Positions 37,501 to 49,500 of a stretch of 60,000 nt of DNA are shown piece after piece. The stretch's first letter is position 1; each line of letters starts with the position of its first letter. A program made the position numbers and the translations under genes. The notes beneath the pieces are model-generated. The model searched no databases. It had not been told where the DNA came from and saw only the letters and a program-made list of their open reading frames with translations. This stretch comes from Membranipora membranacea (lineage: Eukaryota > Bryozoa > Gymnolaemata > Cheilostomatida > Membraniporidae): NCBI GenBank assembly GCA_914767715.1, contig OU612066.1, positions 1,309,001 through 1,369,000 on the forward strand, written 5' to 3'.

Positions 37501-40500
37501 CAGATAGAGAGTAGAGAATCGCATGCAGTGCAAGTCACTTCACAAGAGGTGATTGGTAGTAGTTTGGGTGAAGAGATGTTTGTATCGATTAGTGGTGAGT
37601 AGAAGTATAGTATAGTGAGGCTTTGTGGTACGACATGATCACTGCCTCACCCTACTGTCCTGGTCAGGTGACCGCTGCAGACCCTCAATAAACATCATCT
37701 CCATCGCATGAAGCGCCGGGGAGATCAAAACTAGGGGCCTGTGCCCGGTCACAAGGATAGATATGTGTAACTGATAAACAAACACATCACACTGATATGA
37801 TATGATATGGAAGGAGCTAAGTTTGTAGGAGAGTTTGTAGGAGAGTTGGAGTGATATAAAATATAAACACGGTAGTACTTTAAGAATAGAAGGAATATTC
37901 CAGTTGGTGTTTTTCTTTTCTGGGGAGGAGGGGATTCGTTCTGATTATATGTTATTGACTAAGGAGAAAAAATTGTTAGTTTAGACAAAAAGTGCCACAG
38001 TGTTTTGTAAATGGTTTGACTAGTAGAATATAACTAACCTTTCTCGTTAGTGGATTTGAATCCTCATCTATAAATGGTAGGTCGTCATTGTTAGGTAACG
38101 GGTTTACAAAGCCTGAGTTTTTACTTTTATCATTTTCATATTCATCGAGTAGTTTTAGTAGAGCCTCGCACTCCGATGAATGCTCTTTCTGCGCCTGTAA
38201 TAACCATCACAATAACATATACCTGAACCTTGCAACATCCTTCCGCATACAGTTCAGACTTTGTACCATTAATTGTAAACACACACACATAGCTAAGAGA
38301 CCATATTGCTCATGCTCCATTTGGCTGATCTTAGTTTTATGACCAATATTGACTTATGAGCATATTAAAAAAAACAGCTTTTTTGCAAATTAAACAGCAA
38401 ATTCACACACCTCTTCCTGGAGGAAGTTGATTAGAGTTTCTATCACAGTTGCCATGACGATGAAATCTACACTATAGTAACAGGTCACCCAGAATGTGAG
38501 GAGATCCATGGATCTCTTCATAACTCTGTCTCTGATTTCACTCGGCCGTAATCTGAAAGGGGAGAAAACATAATAAGAAGCAGAAGAGAAACCAAGGCTA
38601 GATAACTGCTATCCCTCTTCAACTCATACCACCGCAACTCGCAATTAAAACAGTTGAAATAACTTATCTGACTCTGAACACACATGAGAGTTTAGAAGAT
38701 ATTCAGTGTACTCTGTGTTGTTTACTCACTCTTTTGCAGCGTTATATTTCTCTGTGATAAAAGCCATCACATCTTTAGTAGCGAGTACGTATCGATATGA
38801 GTGAAAGAACTGAAGTACGTATCCATCCTCCAAGGCACCTCTGTAATAACAAAGGGAGAAAACATGTTAACATTAAAGTCGAAGTTTTACTCAGGGTACA
38901 ACATGAGTATATGTTTCTACCTTACTTCAGCCTTTATCAGTGCTCACTGCTGTATTCTCATACTTACTTAGCATATAGATATGACAGCAGACCGAAGGCT
39001 TCTCCTGCGTATAGAGTCTCTACTTCTCTCTGAGTTTTACTGTCTAACTTAGTCTGGAACTGAAGACGAGGATTCTCCTTAGTCTCAATCACCAGGAGGG
39101 GACGACTCGGTTTAGTAAATGAGAACAGACATGACACATCTATAGCTGCCTGACCAGCCAGTAATACTTCTAACTGTGACTTAGTATGCATCAGATCATC
39201 TAACTCCTTCACTGCCTCTCTGTGATCTACCTTTATCTGTGCTAACATTGACTTATAATCTACACCTGAAATATAAACAGCTTTATATTGGTTCTGGCTT
39301 TAAGCATTGTTTGTTTCCATGATATGATTTAGCAGTGAACACTCATTTCAGCCCAGGGGTCAACATCTTGATCAGTATGGTAATTCCATTGTGTATTGGT
39401 TTTTGCAAAACCAGATTCCAGTTTCTTTTGGTAATTCCCCACATTAAACTTGGAATGGAAACTGCTGAATTGGCTAGCTTCCGTATTCAAGGACTTGTTT
39501 ATCCAATCATATTTTCTTTAGTTTTACATTTATGAGTATGACTGCAGCTGGTGTAAACTAGATCTGATCGTCACAATAAACAAGAGTGTTGTACAGTATT
39601 ACCAAACATCCAAGTTCTTTAACTATGGCTAAGGAAGTACACCAAGAAGAATCAGGGTATTTCTTGGACTCTCTTGACAAGGATTTACAATGTTCAGTAT
39701 GTGGAGAGGTGAAGCAATTACGATTACTGCCTTGTCAGCACATGTGCTGCTTACCGTATTTGGGTAAGTGTATAATAGTAGTCAATGCTTTCCGTTATGC
39801 ATAATATGTAGTTTTGAGCTCACAACCTTATATATATTAACATTAACTCACGGAATTGAATTCATATAGTCTCAAAAGTCATACTAGAGGGCAGAATTAA
39901 ATGTACATTACTTTTTGATCATGAATCATCAGTAAATGCCCTTGTTGATTATGTAAAAAAACGTTGCCTGAATGGAAAAAGCAGAGCGATTATATGACAC
40001 CTGATATCTTATCCACTATCTCTGGTCACAGGATTGATTAATGTTTTTGGTTATTTTGAATTCCGTGGTGTTCTTTACCAATTAAAGATTCGGCAGAGCC
40101 GCTAACAGAGCATATGATGCAATAACAAACACTTCCAGTCAGTCGTTTTTTTTTCAAAATGTTTTTCTTGGTTTCACTATTTATTAACCTTTTAAATGCA
40201 CCATGTGAGAAAGAGCAGGAATAAAGAAACATGAGTGCAGATTTTTATTTGGTTATTTTTTGACCATGAAGTTTCGATTTTTATATGAATTTGGGTTCTT
40301 TGTGATGTAATTGAATGTCTTAGTTGGCAAGGCAAGGTTTTTGGAGCTTTGTTCGAAATTAAGAAGGGTGCCAAATAATTTGCCTGCAATGTCATTGATC
40401 AAGGTCACGAGAAAGGAACATGGCAACAGTATTTGACAAGATCTTTCATGAACTCATGCCTTAATCGGTCTTTTATGAATTAATGGTTCCCTCACAATGA

Positions 40501-43500
40501 CTTTGTTATGGCTTTCTATTTCATACCGTATCAGGGACTCACATTGTTATAGCCGATGTACACCTGAAATTTAATGGTGAGCACAGCTAGTTAATAGGGA
40601 ATTTACTTACAGCCATAGCTACCTAAGAGATAAGATAAGCACTGAAAGATTGGCCTGGTGTACTTGAATCATGTATACATATTATTGGTTATTTACAGAG
40701 AAGATTTATCTAAAGGCCGAGACAACTTCACATCACCAGGCAGACAGCACACCCCAGCCTCTGACAGAGCACATTAATGAGCAGGTACCTGCCTGTCCGA
40801 CCTGTAATCTACCACTGACTGGTAACCCCACAGTCTATCCTATCTGTACACTGGCGGAGCACTTCAGGGAGATGAAGGAGAAACTAGAGCAGGCCTGCTA
40901 CATTACAGGTAGGGGATTTAGGGAGAAAAAGACACTACGGACACTGCTCAAAGCACTGTTTGAATCATGTGAACTAGTGTTTCTAATTTTTACCAGTATA
41001 ATCTTAACTTATTTTCAAGTGACCAACCATTATTGTAGATCAATGTCAGAGCAATGGCTGCAAGCGAGGAGAGGAGAAACAATGCATTCAATGTGGTCGC
41101 TTCATATGTTACAGGTATATAGAATTATAGTTATTATATTGTTATATATATATATATATATATATATTGACTTTTTTATGATATTAATTTCAATTTTAAG
41201 TCTCACATCGTGTGACTGATAATGTACAGTCAGGCTGGACTTATTGAATGTATTATATCATCAGATGCCACGAGAGTCCATGTGAAGGGACAGATGATGA
41301 GCATGTAACTAAAGATATCACAGAACTGGTGAGCGACAGCAAAGAGGCATACACCACCTGGCCGCAAGGAACAAATCTTAAACTAACTGTTATGAAAAAT
41401 GAGGTGAACATAATATTACCACCGGTAACGCCTTCATGCCATCTACAGCAGTGGGTCGTTCCAATTGAATTTTTGATCGCTTGGATTCAACTGATGTTAG
41501 TCTCACAGCTTTTTCTACTCCAGTCATATTTGCTCTTAAAATTCTCAGTTTAATAAGCCGTAATCAATAATGGACGCTGTGAAACTTTTTCATTGTTCTA
41601 GCGATTCAATACATTATATTTCCCCCCCCCCCCCCAAAAATAGATGGAAAAAGCTACTGCTGAGACAAGGTGATTAGCAGGAGATTTAGCTGACAGTGAG
41701 AACCTTGAAGTATGTGAGAGAACTATGAGGATCGTTCCTCTGCTAGAGAAAAGTACAGACACCATGATAAGACTACAGCCACAGATAACTAAACTAGAGA
41801 GTGAACTGGCACTCATGAGTTCTTTGATGAAGAAAACCAACTCAGAGATAGAGACGATCAAGGTCATCCAAGGGCTTCAAGAACATGGTAGGCGATAATG
41901 CTGTCTCTATGTTGAACTAAAGGCACATCCCTCTTGCCATGTTACCTTTCAACTGTTGTGTACATCATTCTCAGTCCACATCAGACATGAAATGATTTAC
42001 CAGCTCTTCAGCAGTTTTTCGGCACCTGCTTATACGCTCCGACCTTTTTCTGCTGTCAACTTATCACCATAGGAAGAGCAACTTAAGCGCCCAGGAAGGC
42101 GAAATTTGAACGTATGTTGTGTCGTGTCTGAGAACTCAACAGCCAATTTGACTGGCAAAAATAAATCTGTCGTTTCAGGGAGCGATTACAAGAGAGCACT
42201 CGGTGAAATGAGAAATGTCATAACAGATAAAGATTGTGCTGATGCCCAAGTTGGTCCCAGCGGACTCATTATTGCCTGTCTCTTAAACTCACTCCAAGTA
42301 GTAAATAGTTCTACAGGAGAGATAAAGAAAAAGATAAGTTATGAAGGCTATGAAGTCTACGCAGTCCAGTATTACAAAGAGAGAGTAGTTTTAATAATGC
42401 ACGAAACTCTGGGCACTCCAAGTGGTACCTTAACCCAACTACAAAAATATTATGTTGTGCAGCTGGATGAAAGCTATGAGGAAATACATCGATGGGAAGC
42501 TAGTCAGGCATCAGATATGGCAGTTGTTGATGGAAGGGTACATTTGTCAAATCTTCATACGGGAGAAATTGAAGTCTATGATCTAAACACAGGTGAAAAA
42601 CTAGCACCGGTCATCATTAGAAATGGGGAATCTCGTGCATTAGCCCAGTTCCAGCCCTCTTCTATTGTTGTCCTTGATAACAAATACAACACTGTCCAGA
42701 AGTACAACATCAACAAGAGAAAGTTCACACCAGTATGGACACAGGAAGTCATCAAGCCGTGGGCAGCTGGAGTCGATGAGCACGGACTGATTTGGATAAG
42801 ATCCAACACATATGATCGCATAACAATCATCACTAGATCAGGTATGTATGATATTCCAAATCTTTCAAACCAGCTGAACTGATTCATGACAGAGAAGATC
42901 AGGATGATTAAGACAGGACTTATATTTTCAAAACAGAGATAGCGCTGTAGACTAAAATATAACCCATACTTCTGTTTTGATACATTCTGTCAGGGGACCT
43001 CAGTTTTTCAGCAGCAGTACAATAGCATAGCATAGCATAGCATAGCATAGCATAGCATAGCATAGCATAGCATAGCATAGCATAGCATAGCATAGCATAG
43101 CATAGCATAGCATAGCATATCTTTACAGTTAACAGTATTGGAATAGAGGCCTTAAATTCATATTCCTTACAAATCATGAAGATATGGCTTTTCATTGAAG
43201 GTAAAAAGATACAGGAGCTCGTTGATGACCGAATAACTAAACTCGATACAGTACATGGTATCGGAGTTTTCAATGAGTATCTATGGATTTGTGCTGATGA
43301 TGGGCTAGTGAGATTTAAAATAGGATCTGCCTAGTGCTTTCTCAACTGTGTTTGTATGACCTTTCAGATCTTGGCAGAGTAGGTTAAGTTTTAGTAGGGA
43401 AAAATCTGAGTTATCTGCCAAATTGTTGCTAGGGCTGGTCAAAATATGAGACCTTATGTAGATTATCAACACTGTGTCATATGGTAGATGGATGGTATAT

Positions 43501-46500
43501 TTAACCTTTAATATTTAACCTTCTTCCACCGGTATACTCGAGCAAACTTATGAGGAAAGGAATGCATTTTTTTTGTAACTTTTACATTGACTTGTACTCA
43601 GTTTATTCATGATAAAGTGGCTTATCCAGTAAAACAAGTGTAGGCTCATTATGCTTTTAAGGATCCTGTTAGTTGACAATTTTATCTGGCTGGTTTCAGC
43701 TGACATAGTTGTTATGTAGCATCGGATGATGTACTATTACTGGTTATATAGTTAGTTATACCCATAGACTTAATATCCAGTCCATGATTTTGCCATTGGA
43801 ATGTTGGTTTCCCAAATTTTGTTTTTTTCTGATATCTAGCCGTCATTAACCCGTCATTAACCCGTCATTAACCCGTCATTAACCCGTCATTAACCCGTCA
43901 TTAACCCGTCATTAACCCGTCATTAACTAGTAGAAGTAAGTATTGATCACCATTTTTCAGTTTCCAGTGGCTGTAGGTAATCATTATGCTCAGAATTACT
44001 TCTCAAGGTTCATACAAAACAGTCTTCAATATTTGAATCAACAAATTCAGAAATCAAGGTTAACTTCCATGTAACGCAGTGTGAACTGTAAATGTCATTG
44101 GGAATTTTGTACACATAGGATTTTGGGCTTCCCAAAAGTTGTTTTGCAATGACCGTGGGAAATTCCCCTACTCAGTGCTATGTCAATAGGCTTTTGCAAA
44201 CTGCTATAGTCTCAGTATTCAAGTCAAAGAATTTAGTGATCAAAGGAAACTTCCGTGTAGCAGTAGTTTAGTGTGAATGATGGCCTCAGAAGAGCTTGAA
44301 TCTAGCTGTTTTCCTGATTCATTAACTAGAGATTTAGAGTGTCAGGTTTGTATGGTGATAAAAGAGCTGAGACTTCTTCCATGTCAGCATCTCTGCTGCC
44401 GTGAGTGTCTGGGTGAGTGTTTGATATCTGAGCCTATATCAGGTCTGACTGGTAGATTTGTTACACAATTGTTGGTGTCTGTTGCTATCTTTCAACTCGG
44501 ACAAATGATTACTGTATCAAGTATGTTTTTACTGATTTGATCTGACGTGCGATGAGTTAACACAGAACAATCAACTTGATACTCTTTATCCACATCATCT
44601 AAAAATACAACCCGTTCATCGATGCGCTGATTTCAGAGAAGATCTGCGGTTTGGATGGTGGGACTGATGCCGGTACAGAGGACACACCGCAGACTCTGAA
44701 GGAGGATATCAGAGTATATAAAGGCTTGTGTCCAACATGTCAGAGACACCTGCCTGGGAAAGCTGAGGATTATCCCATCTGTACACTAGCTGAGCATTTC
44801 AGGACTGTCAAAGACAAACTTGAGCAGGCAGCAAAGAAAAAAGGTATCATGGGTGGTAATCAGAAATTATAAGTCCATTGTAATTGACACTGTAGCCTAA
44901 CTATTTACCCTCTTTTGATTTTGGAATGAATTCAGTTTTATATTACTAACACCAGTTCACATGATCGACATAATGTTACCAACAGCCATTACAATATAAT
45001 TAGTTGTATTTTCAGATCATTGTCAGAATGTGGGATGTAGCCGGGACATAGATCTACAGTGCACACAGTGTGAACGCTTTCTCTGCTATCGGTGAGTTAA
45101 TCCACATCTGAAAGCTACCAACGCCAGTAAAGAAGTTGAGCGATGAATCATCAAGTCCCTTTATTTTATGGGGCACATCTATAGGAATTGTCCAAAGTTT
45201 CCAGGATTATTCCATGAGCGCATTGCTCAATGTTTCAGATGTCGTGAAGATCCATGTGAAGGAACAGATGATGAGCATGTAACTAAAGATATCACAGAAC
45301 TGGTGAGCGACAGTAAGGAAGCCTACACTACCTGGCAGCAGGGAACCAAATGCAGATTGGAGACCATGAAAAACGAGGTGAACTCAATTATACCGATAGA
45401 AAATTGAATATAATATCTAACAAGAACTGGGCATTTAAAACTTTGGTAGTGAAACGATAGTTTTAGACATGTAGAAACTGTTTGATTTTTAAGATGACGA
45501 AAGCGATAGCTGACACAAAGCGTTTGGCAGCAGCCCTCAGGGACTGTAGGGAGACTGAAGTCCATCAGAAGGCTGTCACTGTGGTACCTGAGCTTGTAAA
45601 GAGTAGAGATACTATGGTGAGAATTCAGCCACAGATAGGAAAGTTAGAGAAGGAGTTGTCGTTCATGGAATCTGTCATGAGCAAGACAACATCGGAGCCA
45701 GAACTAATCCGAGTCGTACAAGGCCTACAGCAATATGGTGAGTATCAGTGTAACTATCAGTGTACAAGGCCTACAGCAATATGGTGAGTATCAGTGTAAC
45801 TATGACGAGATATTGTTGTAGTTGTTATGAGCTGAAAAGGGAAGGGGTGTTGAACTGCTATGGGTTTGTGGTCATGCTTCGACCCTGTAACTATAGGACT
45901 GTCATATTTTTCTTTGATAGAATACACATATATCCGGAAGCTGGGTGAGATGGAGCATATTTTAGAGGGAATAGTTTGTTGCGATGCAAAGCTGGGACCT
46001 CAAGGTCACATGATGGCTTGTCTGGAGGGAGAGTTGAGGGTGCTCGACAGTAAGACGGGAGATACCATTATGGGTGTCAGCTTCAAAGGTTACCAGATAT
46101 TCTCTATCCAGTATTATAAGGATACAGTTGTGCTGGCTTTAGCGGAGGACGGGGGAAGGGGCAGACAGAGCCATGTCGTGGTGCTCGGGGAAGATTATCA
46201 GGAGCTGAGAAGGTGGGAGACAATACGAGGCATAGATCTGGTGGTCATAGATGACAAGATCCACATATCATCACAGACAACAGAGGAAATAACTGTCTAT
46301 GACTGGGAGACTGGTCGTCGCCTGCCAGCCATCATTGAGAGAAACGGCTCTAACACCGGGATGGCATACTTCCATCCCTCCTCTTTAGTAGTGCTGGACC
46401 AGGAATACAATGTGGTGCAGAAATACAAGATAAACAAGAAGAAGTTCAGTATCGCCTGGACAGAGAAAGTGATCAAACCGTGGGCGACAGGGACGGATGA

Positions 46501-49500
46501 GAATGGGCTGATATGGATCAGATCTAACACTAATGACTGTATCACGATAATCACACGCACAGGTATCCATACTTGTAAACATAAACACATTCAGATTAAA
46601 ACTTACGGCATTCTTTCAATTTCCAAACTTACTCACGATTACTGACTCAATGTATCTTACTGCCCTACTTAGTTCCCCGGATAAATATTTTTTTGTTTCA
46701 TGACTAGATTGTATTGAAAGAATTGATTGCTTCGTCTTGTTCCATGATAACATTCTCACCATTGTAATTCCCATATTCTTGTATATTCTTGTAGGTAAAA
46801 TAATACAAGAACTAAAAGATGACAAGATGACTGAGCTAGGAACAATCAACGGTGTAGGTGTACATGATGACTACCTGTGGTTAGGACATGATACAGGTCT
46901 GACTAGATTCAAGATTGAGGCAGCGTAACCATAGAATGGAGGCACACAACTTGCTGAGTTATGGATGGATGAAAATGCTGCTTCAGATTTGTTAATTTGC
47001 GTATGTTTATTAATTGGAAATAAAATTTATATACAGCTTCTGCTAATTTTATCTTTTGTGTTTTTTGATTTGTGTTTGGTTATGTGATTTATGAACCACA
47101 TTTTGATAGAGAGTAATAAGAGGAATTTTTCATACCTTTACTGGAGGAAGACTGCGAAGACTTGAGTATTTTTGTGATGTATTTACAAGCTTTATTTCTC
47201 CGTTTACAATTCACATTTATCTGTTGATTCAGATCTGCTATCTTCTTCTTCAAACCATCCACAGACTTGTTTTCCTGTGTAAAATAAAAAAATAGTGATA
47301 CTGGTACAGCTAAAAAATAAGATAAGACAGCTAACGAGACAGTAACTGACAACAAGACACAATTATTTATATGGACGGCGGACAAAGAACTTAAGGAGTA
47401 ATGAGACATGGTAAGGACATACACAGTAGATAACAAGCTATCTATGCGCAAGGTTATCTATGTAGCAAGGTTAGCAGTGGTATCGTGTATGCCCAAACTA
47501 TCATACGTAATATTGAGGTTGTCAGAGCATAGCTTTGTTAGTTTATATGCGGGTGTGGGATTGTGCAGTGAGGTTTGTGCCATTTTAGATTTATCAATCG
47601 CAGTACATCGGAGGAGAGAAGAACCAAAAAACTGGAAAATGAGAAATTCAGCACCTTGTGGTTCATATCCTGTGACGTGGATAGATTATAAATAATGAGA
47701 TATTCTGCATGCATTTGGAGTTATCCATACTTGAAAAGACCCTCAGCAAAAGAGCAGGCAACTTCATGTTTGTTTTTTTAAAAGGGTGCATGCAGGGATG
47801 TCAAATCTGACAGGTGGTGTGTTGATTACGTCAGCCTATCACCACTTATACTTACATAACCTGATATGAAAACACTTCGAGCCTAAAATTTATCCAAACT
47901 CAGTAATAGATGCCCAAACCAATAAATACAAGTTGTTAGCACGTCACAGTAACAATGCTTTACATCTGTGGAGCTAGTGGGTTCAGTCTAGATATTCTAA
48001 AAGTATTTCTCCTCAAATTGTTTGGGGAGCAGCAACCTTAGTCACTCAGACATCTTATATAGGAGTCCAAGAGATAGATAGAGCACACAGAGGAGTATAA
48101 GGTATAAAAGGATTCACTTTTGTTGGTAGATTATGGCCTTAGGTCCTACCTCTTTATCACTGATGGTGGTTATTGTCTCACTATTCTCAGCCAGGTAGGA
48201 GGCGTACATGATGGTGAAGTTTATACTGCAGTCCTTAACTGCACCCTGAGTATGACTCACCAGGCTGTTATCTGACTCATACTCGGAGGATAACTTAGAT
48301 CCCTGTAGTAATAATAATAATAATAGTAATAATTATAATAATAATAATAATAATAATAATAATCATTTAATTTTCATATTAATATTAATTTATAATCAGT
48401 TGTGATTATCATCTATACTGTGTCACAGCTAGGAGTCGGAGTAAGGGATGTTTGTTGAGATTATTGTTTACATGGTTAGAAAACCTACCCATCGCAATAC
48501 ATCGCTATTTCATGCTATTACACGCTATTTCAGCTACTTGGCTGACTATAAATTAAAGTCAGGATGTTAAAGGGCAACCAAGGTTTCAAACAACTTCTCA
48601 TTGATGGCCATTGATTAAAAGCAGATTGCACCTTCTGCATTGGGAAAAAGACAAAATATAATTCGGATGATTATTCAGCCAGAATTCTTGTGAACCGTTT
48701 CTTACATCAGGCACTCAAACTCAGCTAAAAGAGAATACCACATAGCAGTTTCCTGTTCCTGTTATTATTTAGCCTGTGCTCTATAATTATTACAGCAAAG
48801 TCTTGGAACCTCCCCTAAACTGAAGTGTTACCCAGCTTAGAGTCAGCAACTACTTTGAGTTTTGCATCGCGTAATGCACAAAGCTGATGCTGCCCAGCAC
48901 ATCATTTGCTATTTATTAATGCATTGCTGCGAAACCTTGGTTGCCCTTTAATGGCTCACTGAACTAGTTTACCAACTCAATTTGTACTTACAAAGGCAGA
49001 ATCATTGAACTGGTCGTCAAGGGTGTTACCAGGGAAGCTATAGGTGGAGCTATGCAGTCGACCTTTGACCCTGAGTTCACTAGCTGAACTGTGAGAGTGT
49101 GAGTCAGATTCCTGCTCGAAGGCGGAGCCAGCAGACCCCGCCCTGTTAGCTGTACTGATGATCTCATCAAAGTAAGTGTTGGATTGTTTACCCTCTATAT
49201 ACATAACCTCTCTAGTGCCACCATTAGGTAACTACAAACAATAAAATATACGAGTAAACATTGTCGTCTAATCTGGACACTTTTCCTGATCAGAGTTATT
49301 CCTTAATGGTCAAAGAGAAGACAACATTTTATTCACAACATGCTGCAGATTACTTGTTTAAAACTGTTTTTTTTATGAAGGCAGCGATAATAGAGGAATA
49401 ATTGAGAGCTTACTATTAGACTTTTAACTAGCGGAGTCATGGCCCTCTGCTGATTATTAACTATCTGTAGAATATTATTCTGACTTCGTGATTTTGTCAG

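Larger units (their letters stand above)
39625..43334 (+). pseudogene. TRIM-like RING/B-box/coiled-coil/beta-propeller gene with in-frame stop (copy A)
   Basis: The intact architecture would be a tripartite-motif E3-ligase-like protein. Seven exons join without frameshift (534 codons): 39625-39763, 40699-40908, 41039-41114, 41265-41403, 41644-41887, 42179-42841 and 43201-43334. The order is RING half (LQCSVCGEVKQLRLLPCQH), CPTC, B-box (QCQSNGCKRGEEKQCIQCGR), a helical segment, then a propeller-like C-terminal region. Two defects are visible. Codon 198 (TGA, 41671-41673) interrupts the helical exon where copy B has Arg, and the RING cysteine after CQHxCC is Tyr (CCLPYL against CCRECL in copy B). 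Open frames before and after the stop are otherwise preserved, so decay is recent, the stop is a polymorphism or error, or it is bypassed by readthrough or editing. It is nested in a KNDC1-like intron on the opposite strand. Confidence 0.75.

Noticed and set aside
41671-41673. TGA in TRIM copy A as a selenocysteine codon
   Set aside because: It aligns to Arg, not Cys, in copy B, and no SECIS-like element was apparent; simple C-to-T mutation explains it.
42106-42178. Upstream extension of the TRIM copy A propeller exon to an ATG at 42106
   Set aside because: The TTTCAG acceptor at 42173-42178 matches the phase and position of copy B's exon start, so the extension is intron.
46616-46849. Antisense ORF over the TRIM copy B last intron and exon
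   Set aside because: Shadow of the plus-strand exon; no coding character of its own.
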